In this document: positions 1 through 8,357 of the stretch, piece by piece
Position numbering within the stretch: position 1 is the stretch's first letter
Layout: each line of letters starts with the position of its first letter
Source: Phycisphaerae bacterium SM23_33
Lineage (GTDB): Bacteria; Planctomycetota; Phycisphaerae; SM23-33
Direction: 5' to 3'
Assembly: GCA_001303665.1 (NCBI GenBank)
Contig: LJUF01000079.1
Span: 1 to 10,993, forward strand
Length of the DNA: 10,993 nucleotides
Made by a program: the position numbers and the translations under genes
Notes under the pieces: generated by a model
What the model was told of the DNA's origin: nothing
Databases searched by the model: none
What the model saw: the letters and a program-made list of their open reading frames with translations, nothing else

Positions 1-840
1 GGCCCCTGGGCCGGCATGAAGATCGTCCACACCATCCACGGCCTGCCTTTTCACCCCTACGGCCGCGCCGCCGCCAACCTGCTCTACATCCTGCTGGAGC
101 GCCAGGCCGCACGCCACACCGACGCCCTCATCTCCGTGGCCGACGCCATGACCCGCCAGGCCCTGGCCGCCGGCGTGGGAACGCCCGACCAATACACCAC
201 GATCTACAGCGGCATGGAGATCAAGGACTATCTGACCCGGCCGGCCGGCGTTGAGGAATTCCGCGGCTCGCTGGGCCTGGCCGACGAGGACGTGCTGGTC
301 ACGCAGGTGGCCCGCCTGGCGGAGCTGAAAGGCCACGAATACATCCTGGCCGCGGCCGAGCGGCTGGGCGACCCCCACCTGCACTTCTGCTTCGTCGGCG
401 ACGGCCGGCGGCGCGGGCGGATCGAGCGGGCCGTCCGCCGCGCCGGCCTCCAGCCCCGCGTGCACTTCACCGGCCTGCTGCCGCCGCGGGATATCCCCGT
501 GGTCATGCACGCCAGCCAGATCATCGTGCACTGCAGCCTGCGCGAGGGCCTGGCCCGGACCCTGCCCCAGGCCATGCTCGCCGGAAAGCCGGTGGTCAGC
601 TTCGACGTGGACGGGGCCCGCGAGGTGGTGGACGCCGACACCGGCGTGCTGCTTGAGCCCCGCGACGTGCCCGGGCTGAAGCTCGCCATCGAAACCCTCG
701 CCCGGGCCCCGCAGCTCGGCGCCCGCCTGGGCGGCGCCGGCAGAGACCGCGCCGCCGGCATCTTCGACCACGAGCGGATGGTGGACAGGATCGAGGGGCT
801 ATATGGCGACCTCTGCCGCGGGATGGACCTGGACAGTTAG
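1..840 (+). CDS. Glycosyltransferase family 4, C-terminal part (5' end outside window)
   Basis: Retaining GT-B glycosyltransferase of the GT4 type, which moves a sugar from a nucleotide-sugar donor onto a glycan or lipid acceptor in the cytoplasm or at the inner face of the membrane. The frame is open to base 1, and the first in-frame ATG (base 16) falls at a motif, VHTIHGLPFHPY, that normally lies about 100 residues into such proteins. The true start is therefore upstream and the gene is partial. Counting from base 16, residues 87-235 form the donor-binding Rossmann half, with QVARLAELKGHEYIL, FVGDG, VHFTGLLPPRDIP and CSLREGLARTLPQAMLAGKPVV. The usual E-x7-E motif appears as E177-x7-Q185; this variant may be normal in the subfamily. 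No functional link to the redox operon downstream is evident. Family call is firm; the substrate is unknown. Confidence 0.9.
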   Translation, partial: GPWAGMKIVHTIHGLPFHPYGRAAANLLYILLERQAARHTDALISVADAMTRQALAAGVGTPDQYTTIYSGMEIKDYLTRPAGVEEFRGSLGLADEDVLVTQVARLAELKGHEYILAAAERLGDPHLHFCFVGDGRRRGRIERAVRRAGLQPRVHFTGLLPPRDIPVVMHASQIIVHCSLREGLARTLPQAMLAGKPVVSFDVDGAREVVDADTGVLLEPRDVPGLKLAIETLARAPQLGARLGGAGRDRAAGIFDHERMVDRIEGLYGDLCRGMDLDS

Positions 841-948
841 CCCACCTTCCGGACCGGTCGTCAGTCTCCCGTGCCCCAATCCGTGATGTCGCCGCGAAGC
901 GGGTGCCGTCGCTGGCTCGGCTCAGCCCCCTCCCGCCCGGCCTCGTTC

Positions 949-977
949 TTCAGGAGCGGCGGCCAATCGGCTATGAT
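949..977 (+). promoter_or_regulatory. Possible sigma-70 promoter of the two-component operon
   Basis: TATGAT at 972-977 matches five of six bases of the -10 consensus and is an AT-rich spot in GC-rich DNA. A weak -35 (TTCAGG, 949-954, three of six) lies 17 bases upstream. Transcription would start near 984, about 48 bases before the kinase ATG. If correct, the ATG at 903 is excluded as the kinase start. The -35 is poor, so this is tentative. The rest of 841-1031 shows nothing else that I can support. Confidence 0.35.
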
Positions 978-1031
978 ACGGCCTCGCAGACCCAACCGGA
1001 CGGACCCCGCCGGGGCTGGAGCAGAGATGGA

Positions 1032-2163
1032 ATGGACCAGGAACAGACACAGTACGCTGCCCTCCGCGAGCGGGTAAAAGAGCTGACCTGCCTGTACAGC
1101 TTGGCACAGCTTGCCCAGCGCCCGGGCATGGCCCTGGAGGAGATCCTCCAGCAGGGCGTGGAACTGCTGCCTCCGGCCTGGCAGTATCCTGAGGTCACGG
1201 CAGGGCGGATTGCCCTGGACGGTCGGTGCTATGCCACGGCCAACTTCAAGGCAGCAGGCCAGATGCAGTCTGCCGCGATCGTGGTGAACGGCCAGCGGCG
1301 GGGCAGCATTGACGTGGTATACGCCGAGCCCAAGCCGGAGCTGGACGAAGGCCCGTTCCTGAAGGAGGAACGGAACCTGATCGAGGCCATGGCCCGGCAC
1401 ATCGCGCTGCTGGTGGAGCGGCGGCAGGCGGAGGAGGACAGGTTCCACCTCCAGGAGCAGCTTCGCCATGCCGATCGATTGGCCACGATCGGGCAGCTCG
1501 CCGCCGGCGTCGCCCACGAGCTGAACGAGCCCTTGGGCAATATCCTCGGCTTCGCCCAGCTGGCTCAGAAGCAGCCGGACCTCCCCCCGCAGGTCGCCCG
1601 GGACCTGGAGAAGATCGTGGCCACGTCACTGTACGCCCGCCAGATCATCAACAACCTGATGCTGCTGTCGCGTCAGATACCCCCGCAGAAGACCCCGGTG
1701 GGCCTGAACGCGGTGCTGGAACAGGGGCTGGAGTTCCTCGAGTCGCGCTGCGCCCGCAACGGCATAGCCGTGGTGCGGCAGCTGTCCCCCGACCTGCCGG
1801 AGATCATCGCCGATGCCTCGCAGCTGCGTCAGGTCTTCGTGAACCTGGTGGTCAACGCCATCCACGCCATGCCCGGAGGCGGCACGCTGAAGGTCACCAC
1901 CGCCCGCTGCGGCGACGGCGTCCTGCTCAGCGTCGAAGACGACGGGATGGGCATGAGCGAAGAGGTGCTCCGGGATATCTTCGTCCCCTTCTTCACGACC
2001 AAGGACGTGAGCGAGGGCACGGGCCTGGGCCTGCCCGTCGTCCATGGGATTGTGACCTCCCACGGCGGGACGATCCAGGTGCAGAGCGCTCCCGGCCAGG
2101 GCGCCCGGTTCGACGTCAGGCTTCCGGCCGCCGCGGACGAACACACAAAGGAAGACAAGACGG

Positions 2164-2180
<17 letters not shown>
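1032..2180 (+). CDS. Soluble sensor histidine kinase with GAF-like input domain
   Basis: Sensor kinase (382 residues) that autophosphorylates on His and passes the phosphate to the response regulator encoded next. Residues 1-20 are a short helix; about 20-130 form a GAF-like sensory domain containing RVKELTCLYSLAQ, PPAWQYPEV and GPFLKEERNLIEAMA. HisKA covers about 145-215 with H-box GVAHELNEPLGNI, the phospho-acceptor being His162. The HATPase domain covers about 225-365, with N-box Asn275, G1 DDGMGM (303-308), F-box FVPFFTTK and G2 GTGLGL (329-334). There is no signal peptide or membrane segment, so the kinase senses a cytoplasmic cue. ATG 1032 is chosen because GGAG (1018-1021) lies 10 bases upstream and because the extension to 903 is low-complexity and lies over a possible promoter. 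The gene overlaps its partner by 17 bases, which implies coupled translation. The signal is unknown; redox state or nitrogen/hydrogen metabolism is a guess from context. Confidence 0.93.
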
Positions 2181-3510
<1,330 letters not shown>

Positions 3511-3529
3511 TCCAGTCTCTGATTGCGGC

Positions 3530-3564
3530 CGGGGAGTTTCGCCCCGCTGGTTCGGAACTCCTCG
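3530..3564 (+). terminator. Hairpin after the response regulator, possible terminator or attenuator
   Basis: Bases 3530-3541 and 3553-3564 can form a 12-bp stem with two G-T wobbles and an 11-base loop, starting 20 bases after the response regulator stop. No T-run follows, so it is not a classic intrinsic terminator; it may stop transcription weakly or protect the 3' end. It is the first element of the 317-base gap 3511-3827. Confidence 0.4.
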
Positions 3565-3604
3565 CCGGAGCGGTCCCCACGACCCCATCGTTTCGCTGGA
3601 CACT

Positions 3605-3627
3605 CATGCCGCGGCTCCATGCCGCGG
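3605..3627 (+). promoter_or_regulatory. Perfect 10-bp direct repeat, candidate enhancer (UAS)
   Basis: CATGCCGCGG occurs twice (3605-3614 and 3618-3627) separated by CTC. Each copy ends in the palindrome CCGCGG, so the pair also forms a dyad centred near 3618. This is about 105 bases upstream of the predicted sigma-54 transcription start, where NtrC-type activators usually bind. The repeat is seen directly; binding by the adjacent regulator is inferred. Confidence 0.4.
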
Positions 3628-3651
3628 ATTGCTAGCCATTGTCCTGCTGTC

Positions 3652-3692
3652 CCTTGCGCTAAACCTGTCGGATCCCTCAGGGCGCCGCAAGG
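3652..3692 (+). repeat. 7-bp inverted repeat next to the sigma-54 promoter
   Basis: CCTTGCG (3652-3658) and CGCAAGG (3686-3692) are perfect inverted copies 27 bases apart. They flank a second palindrome, CCCTCAGGG (3674-3682). The element ends four bases before the sigma-54 -24 box. It could be an operator or a second regulator site; chance occurrence in GC-rich DNA cannot be excluded. Confidence 0.25.
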
Positions 3693-3696
3693 CAAC

Positions 3697-3712
3697 TGGC
3701 CCAGCCATTGCA
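3697..3712 (+). promoter_or_regulatory. Sigma-54 (-24/-12) promoter of the redox operon
   Basis: TGGCCC-AGCCA-TTGCA matches the consensus TGGCAC-N5-TTGCW at all but one defined position, with GG at 3698-3699 and GC at 3710-3711 in the strict 10-base spacing. Transcription should start near 3723, leaving a leader of about 105 bases before the ATG at 3828. The response regulator just upstream carries the GAFTGA loop required for sigma-54 activation, which strengthens the call. Confidence 0.8.
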
Positions 3713-3827
3713 GGAAGCCGCATTCAGGAGCCCGGGCTCGGCGTTCGATCGGATTGGCCGCGCCCCGCAAAGGACGGAAAGCTCCTTCCAGGCGGTCAGG
3801 AGCTCCCGCCAACCAGGAGATGACATC

Positions 3828-4169
3828 ATGCCCAAAGACCACCCTGCTGCTGATCCGGCCAAGGTCGCCCGGGACGCCGCCCAAAGCCCCTGGCAAGCCG
3901 GGCGCGCCCGGGACCTCTGCTCGACGTGCAGCGACGCGGAAACCTGCGGGCAGGCGGGCAGGTCGGTCCGCCCCGTCTTCTTCTGCGAACTGTTCAGGGC
4001 CTCCGCCCCGGGACCCACCGCCGGCGTCGCGACACCGGCGCCCGGGAGACCCGCCGGTCAGCAGGACACGAGCGATCTCAAGGGCCTGTGCGTGAACTGC
4101 GAGAACCGCAAGAGTTGCGCCATGCCCAAGCCGGAGGGAGGCATCTGGCACTGCGAGGAGTACCGGTAG
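3828..4169 (+). CDS. Small cysteine-rich protein with two four-Cys modules, first gene of operon
   Basis: Protein of 113 residues, not assigned to a named family. It carries two similar Cys modules. The first (about 30-56) is C31-x2-C34-x5-C40-x12-C53, starting DLCSTC and ending FFCELF. The second (about 87-112) is C88-x2-C91-x5-C97-x11-C109, starting GLCVNC and ending IWHCEEY. A Pro/Ala/Gly linker joins them. The repeat suggests an internal duplication in which each half binds Zn or an Fe-S cluster. There is no signal peptide or membrane segment. ATG 3828 is chosen because AGGAG (3815-3819) lies eight bases upstream and the upstream in-frame ATG (3708) precedes the predicted transcription start. 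The stop lies one base before the next gene, so it is cotranscribed; a role as accessory subunit, metal carrier or small electron carrier is inference. Confidence 0.85.
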   Translation: MPKDHPAADPAKVARDAAQSPWQAGRARDLCSTCSDAETCGQAGRSVRPVFFCELFRASAPGPTAGVATPAPGRPAGQQDTSDLKGLCVNCENRKSCAMPKPEGGIWHCEEYR

Positions 4170-4170
4170 C

Positions 4171-5061
4171 ATGACGCGGGCCGCCGCCGCATCAACATCA
4201 CTGGACGCCCCGCCCCAGGTGGACGTGGACCGGCAGCAAATCCTGCGGATCCTCACCAAGCACCGCCAGGGCCGAGGCACGCTGGTGGCCGTTCTCCAGG
4301 ACATCCAGGCCCGCTACGGGTATCTGCCCGAGCAGGCCCTGAGAGCGGTGGCCGATGAAACCGGGCGCCCGCTGGTGGACGTTTACGGGCTCGCCACATT
4401 CTACCGTTGCTTCACGCTCCAGCCGCGGGGAAAGCACCTCATCTCCGCCTGCCTGGGCACGGCCTGCCATGTTCGCGGCGCGCCCAGGATCGTCAAGGAA
4501 TTCCAGCACCAGCTCGGCATTCAGGCCGGGGAGACGACGGCCGACAGGCAATTCACGCTCGAGACCGTGAACTGCCTGGGGGCCTGCGCCCTCGGACCGG
4601 TCGTGGTCATCGACGGCCACTACTTCTCCAAGGTCAGGAAATCAAGAGTGCGGCAACTGCTGGAGGAGGCGTTGACCGGCTTCGACAAGGCCGACGCCGC
4701 CCAGGCCGAGCGAACCTTCCCCATCGACGTGAGCTGCCCCCGGTGCAACCACAGCCTGATGGACGAGGACTTCCCCATCGACGGCCGCCCGTCCATCCGC
4801 TGCACCGTATCGTTCGATCGTCTGCACGGTTGGCTGAGGCTGTCGTCGCTGTACGGCAGTTCCAGCATCTCCGCTGAGCATGAGATCCCGCCGCAGACGG
4901 TGGTGAGTTTCTTCTGCCCCCATTGCCACGCCCAGCTCGTCGGGAGGTCCGTCTGTGCTGCGTGCGAGGCCCCGATGGTCCCGATGCTGGTTCGCGGCGG
5001 CGGCACGGTGCAGGTCTGCTCCCGCCGCGGATGCCCCAGCCGCGATCTGGAGGTGAGCTGA
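4171..5061 (+). CDS. NuoE/HydC-like [2Fe-2S] subunit with Cys-rich C-terminal extension
   Basis: Thioredoxin-fold [2Fe-2S] protein related to the 24-kDa subunit of complex I and to HydC of multimeric hydrogenases, passing electrons to or from the NuoF flavin subunit. Residues about 20-172 are the NuoE domain: a helical part with YGYLPEQAL and VYGLATFYRCF, then cluster ligands C94 and C99 (CLGTAC) and C135 and C139 (CLGAC). NuoE proteins usually end near residue 170; this one continues to 296. The extension has CxxC pairs at 189/192, 249/252 and 262/265, plus C283 and C288, and looks like zinc ribbons or a further metal site. GAGGAG (4155-4160) precedes ATG 4171 by 10 bases. One base separates it from the previous stop. 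Family firm; role of the extension unknown. Confidence 0.92.
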   Translation: MTRAAAASTSLDAPPQVDVDRQQILRILTKHRQGRGTLVAVLQDIQARYGYLPEQALRAVADETGRPLVDVYGLATFYRCFTLQPRGKHLISACLGTACHVRGAPRIVKEFQHQLGIQAGETTADRQFTLETVNCLGACALGPVVVIDGHYFSKVRKSRVRQLLEEALTGFDKADAAQAERTFPIDVSCPRCNHSLMDEDFPIDGRPSIRCTVSFDRLHGWLRLSSLYGSSSISAEHEIPPQTVVSFFCPHCHAQLVGRSVCAACEAPMVPMLVRGGGTVQVCSRRGCPSRDLEVS

Positions 5062-5082
5062 CGGACGCGGCGGGCGCCAGGC

Positions 5083-5100
5083 CCGGCCGCCGGCGGCCGG
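5083..5100 (+). promoter_or_regulatory. 18-bp perfect palindrome just before the NuoF-GltD ribosome site
   Basis: CCGGCCGCC joined to its exact inverse GGCGGCCGG occupies most of the 53-base gap between the NuoE-like and NuoF-GltD genes. In RNA it folds as a 7-bp all-GC stem with a four-base loop, ending one base before the AGGGGA ribosome site (5102-5107). It could limit translation, act as a processing or pausing site, or bind a protein. The palindrome is certain; its function is not. Confidence 0.45.
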
Positions 5101-5114
5101 ACAGGGGACGCGAT

Positions 5115-8100
5115 ATGCCGAGACTATCCTGTGCGGAGGACCTGAGAGAGCTGCGAAGCATGCTTCGCGCCGACGCGGACGAAAGCAGGCTGCGCATCGC
5201 CATCTGCGCCGGGACGGCCTGCCGGGCAAGCGGCGCCGGCCAGGTCGTCCAGGCCCTCAAAGGATACATCATCCAGAACCGCCTTCAGGGCAGGATTTCG
5301 CTTCAGACCACCGGCTGCCACGGGTTCTGCGAGATGGGGCCCTTTATCCTCACACTGCCCCAGCAGGCGTTCTACACGCAGGTGAGGCCGGCTGACGTTC
5401 CCAAGATCATGGAGGCGGCCCTTTCCGGCGGCTATGCCGAAGACCTGCTGTACCGTGACCCGCACACGGGCAAGACCTACTACCGGCGGGAGGAGATCCC
5501 CTTCTTCAGACATCAGCAGCGCACCATCCTGGGTGCCAGCCAGAAGATCGACCCGACCCGCATCCACGACTATATCGCCCAAGGAGGATACGAGGCGCTG
5601 GAGCAGGTGCTGGCCAGGGCCGACCCCGAATGGGTGGTGCGGGAGGTGAAGGCTTCGGGCCTGCGCGGCCGCGGGGGCGGGGGATTCCCCACCGGCCTGA
5701 AATGGGAGCTGCTGGCCAGACAGCCGGGCGGCCGGGGCAAGTACGTTGTGTGCAACGCCGACGAGGGAGACCCCGGGGCGTACATGGACCGCAGCATCCT
5801 GGAGGGCAACCCGCACAGCATCATCGAGGGGATGCTCGTGGGCGCCTACGCTACCGCCGCCACGGAAGGCGTCGTGTACGTGCGGGCGGAGTATCCCCTG
5901 GCGGTCCGTCACCTGACGGTGGCACTGGAGCAGGCCCGCGAGCACGGCCTTTTGGGCGAGGACATCCTGGGCAGCGGTTTTGGCTTCGACATCCGGATCG
6001 TCCGAGGCGCGGGGGCGTTCGTCTGCGGGGAGGAAACGGCCCTGATTCGCTCCATCGAGGGCCAGATGGGTGAGCCGCGGCAGCGCCCGCCGTATCCCGT
6101 CCAGAAAGGCATCGACGGCAGGCCCACCGTCATCAACAACGTCGAGACCTGGGCCAACATCCCCGTCATCCTCCGCGGCGGGGCGGAGGAATTCGCCAAG
6201 ATCGGAACCAAGAACAACTCCGGCACGAAGATCTTCAGCCTGGTCGGCAAGATCAGGAACACCGGTCTGGTGGAGGTGCCGATGGGCAGCACCATCCGCC
6301 AGATCGTCTACGACATCGGCGGCGGGCCGGTGGGCAAGGCCAGAATCAAGGCCGTCCAGACCGGCGGGCCCTCCGGAGGATGCATCCCCGCCAGCCTGTT
6401 CGACCTGCCCATCGACTACGACAGTCTCTCCCAGGCCGGCTCCATCATGGGTTCGGGGGGCATGATCGTCATGGACGAGAACACCTGCATGGTGGACGTG
6501 GCCAAGTACTTCATGAACTTCCTGAAGGACGAATCCTGCGGGAAGTGCTTCACCTGCCGCAAGGGCACGCAGCGCATGCACGAGCTGCTGGACGACATCT
6601 CCAAGGGCAAAGCCACCCCCCAACACCTGAGCCTGCTGGAAGAGCTGGCGGCGGTGGTGAAGGACACGACCATGTGCGGCCTGGGGCAGACGGCGTCCAA
6701 CCCCGTCTTGAGCACGCTTCGGTATTTCCACAAGGAATACCAGCGGCACGTGGTGGACAAGAGATGCGACGCCTTCGTCTGCGCCGACCTGGTGGGCGCC
6801 CCCTGCCAGGCCGCCTGCCCCCTGGACACCGAGGCCTGGCGGTACGTCGCGCTCATCGAGAAAGGCCGATACGAAGAGGCCTACCAGGTCGTTCGCCAGG
6901 CCAACCCGTTCCCGTCTATCTGCGCCCGCGTCTGCGACCGCAAGTGCGAGCAGCGCTGCCAGCTCGGCGCCGGCGAGGAGCAGGCCGTGGCGATCCGCGC
7001 CCTGAAGAGGTTCCTCACCGACCGCGTCCGCCCCGCGGCGTACAAGCCGCCCCGGGCCGCACCGGCCGGCGGCCACGCCGCCAAAGTGGCCGTCGTGGGG
7101 GCCGGCCCCGCCGGGCTGGCCGCCGCCCACTACCTCTCGCTGCTGGGTCACCGGGTGACCATCTTTGAGGCCGAGACCGAGCCCGGCGGAATGCTCATCA
7201 GCTGCATCCCCCCGTACCGCCTGCCCCGCAGCATCGTGCGACAGGAGATAGACTCGCTGGTGGATGACGACAACATCACGCTGCGCTGCGGGGCCGTGCT
7301 GGGGGCGGATGTGACCATTGACGGCCTCTTGGCCGACGGCTTCGGCGCGATCTTCCTGGCCATGGGAGCCAACCGCAGCTGGACGCTGGACCTGCCGGGC
7401 GAGGAGCTGGGCGGGGTGTATTCCTCCATGGAGTTCCTGAAGGCGTTCAACTTGAGAGGGGAAGAGCTGGCCGGCGGGCACGTGGCCGTCATCGGGGGTG
7501 GCAATTCGGCGGTGGACGCCGCCCGGGTCGCCATCCGCCAGGAGAACGTCCAGTCCGTCAGCCTGCTGTATCGCCGAACCGACCAGGAAATGCCCGCGTA
7601 CGCGGAGGAAGTCGAAGCCGCCCTCCAGGAGGGCATCCAGCTGGAAACGCTCGTCTCGCCCGTGAGGATCCGCTACATCGAGGCCGCCCGCAAGGAGGGA
7701 ATCCGGGTGGAGACGATGGTCCAGCCCGTGAGGATCTACTCGCAGCAGGGACGCCTGGTGGGGATCGAGTGCATCCGGAACCGTCTGGGTGAGGTGGACG
7801 CCAGCGGCCGGCGCAGCCCGGTTCCGATTCCCGGCTCGGAGTTCAGCCTGTCGCTGAACACGCTGATCGTGGCCATCGGCGAGCGTCCCGACAGCGACGG
7901 CCTGGCCTCGATGGGGCTGGAGCTGGACAGGGGCGGGCGGCTGCCCGTGGACGCCCGGACCTTCGCCACGAACCGCCAAGGCGTGTTCGCCGGCGGGGAC
8001 CTGGTGACCGGCCCCAATACGGTCGCCGACGCCATCGCCGCCGGCAAGAAGGCGGCCACGGTCATGGACCGCTACCTCCGCGGCCAGGGCCTCATCCAAG

Positions 8101-8357
8101 AGCCCCAGATCCACCTGCCGAAGCTCTTCCTGGAGCCCGCCGAGGTCGGCGAGGAGGAGCGCGAGCACGCCCAAAGGGCCGAGCCGGCCACCCTCCCCGT
8201 GGAGTCGCGGAAGAAGAACTTCGCCGAAGTGGAAATGGCCCTGTCGGCCGAACAGGCACGCGCCGAGGCGCGAAGGTGCTTGAGGTGCGACCTGGGCTTT
8301 ACCGAACGTGACGAGCCGGGGCCCGGCCGCCCGGCCGTCGAGGGAGCCTCCGCATGA
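5115..8357 (+). CDS. Fusion flavoprotein: [2Fe-2S] domain + NuoF/HydB + GltD-like NAD(P)H oxidoreductase
   Basis: A 1080-residue electron hub. Residues 25-105 are a thioredoxin-like [2Fe-2S] domain (C31, C36, C68, C72). Residues about 140-545 are NuoF: FMN/NADH loop GRGGGGFPTGLKW (185-197), NADEGDPGAYMDR, an SLBB region (about 375-430) and [4Fe-4S] ligands C475, C478, C481 and C521. From about 551 a GltD-type module follows: Cys pairs C551/C556, C564/C568, C603/C607 and C611/C615, FAD loop GAGPAG (662-667), NAD(P)H loop GGGNSAVD (794-801), LYRRTDQEMPA, a second FAD-contact segment FAGGDLVTGPNTVADAIAAG, and terminal C1055/C1058. HydB proteins normally end with a short ferredoxin domain, here replaced by GltD. 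An internal 22-residue tandem duplication lies at 839-882. Start ATG 5115 follows AGGGGA (5102-5107). The stop overlaps the next start (ATGA). Likely a cytoplasmic subunit with two pyridine-nucleotide sites; bifurcation is inferred. Confidence 0.94.
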   Translation: MPRLSCAEDLRELRSMLRADADESRLRIAICAGTACRASGAGQVVQALKGYIIQNRLQGRISLQTTGCHGFCEMGPFILTLPQQAFYTQVRPADVPKIMEAALSGGYAEDLLYRDPHTGKTYYRREEIPFFRHQQRTILGASQKIDPTRIHDYIAQGGYEALEQVLARADPEWVVREVKASGLRGRGGGGFPTGLKWELLARQPGGRGKYVVCNADEGDPGAYMDRSILEGNPHSIIEGMLVGAYATAATEGVVYVRAEYPLAVRHLTVALEQAREHGLLGEDILGSGFGFDIRIVRGAGAFVCGEETALIRSIEGQMGEPRQRPPYPVQKGIDGRPTVINNVETWANIPVILRGGAEEFAKIGTKNNSGTKIFSLVGKIRNTGLVEVPMGSTIRQIVYDIGGGPVGKARIKAVQTGGPSGGCIPASLFDLPIDYDSLSQAGSIMGSGGMIVMDENTCMVDVAKYFMNFLKDESCGKCFTCRKGTQRMHELLDDISKGKATPQHLSLLEELAAVVKDTTMCGLGQTASNPVLSTLRYFHKEYQRHVVDKRCDAFVCADLVGAPCQAACPLDTEAWRYVALIEKGRYEEAYQVVRQANPFPSICARVCDRKCEQRCQLGAGEEQAVAIRALKRFLTDRVRPAAYKPPRAAPAGGHAAKVAVVGAGPAGLAAAHYLSLLGHRVTIFEAETEPGGMLISCIPPYRLPRSIVRQEIDSLVDDDNITLRCGAVLGADVTIDGLLADGFGAIFLAMGANRSWTLDLPGEELGGVYSSMEFLKAFNLRGEELAGGHVAVIGGGNSAVDAARVAIRQENVQSVSLLYRRTDQEMPAYAEEVEAALQEGIQLETLVSPVRIRYIEAARKEGIRVETMVQPVRIYSQQGRLVGIECIRNRLGEVDASGRRSPVPIPGSEFSLSLNTLIVAIGERPDSDGLASMGLELDRGGRLPVDARTFATNRQGVFAGGDLVTGPNTVADAIAAGKKAATVMDRYLRGQGLIQEPQIHLPKLFLEPAEVGEEEREHAQRAEPATLPVESRKKNFAEVEMALSAEQARAEARRCLRCDLGFTERDEPGPGRPAVEGASA
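7629..7736 (+). repeat. Internal tandem duplication in the GltD module (66-bp period)
   Basis: Bases 7629-7670 and 7695-7736 agree at 34 of 42 positions and encode EGIQLETLVSPVRI and EGIRVETMVQPVRI (10 of 14 residues identical), 22 residues apart. Related GltD proteins, as I recall them, have this segment once, between the MPA motif and the ECIRNRLGE strand. The frame is intact, so the protein carries an extra segment in its NAD(P)H-binding region. Confidence 0.75.

Noticed and set aside
903..1031. Upstream start for the histidine kinase
   Set aside because: The added 43 residues are low-complexity, there is no good ribosome site, and a possible promoter lies inside. ATG 1032 has GGAG at proper spacing.
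3708..3827. Upstream start for the small Cys-rich protein
   Set aside because: ATG 3708 lies inside the sigma-54 promoter, upstream of the predicted transcription start, and lacks a ribosome site.
4923..5114. Upstream start for the NuoF-GltD fusion
   Set aside because: It would overlap the NuoE-like gene by about 140 bases and read Arg/Pro-rich sequence. ATG 5115 has a ribosome site and begins just before the [2Fe-2S] domain.
5124..8174. Minus-strand open frame of 1016 codons
   Set aside because: It is antisense to the NuoF-GltD gene, shows no domain motifs, and is rich in the His/Gly/Asp/Val mix expected when GC-rich coding DNA is read backwards.
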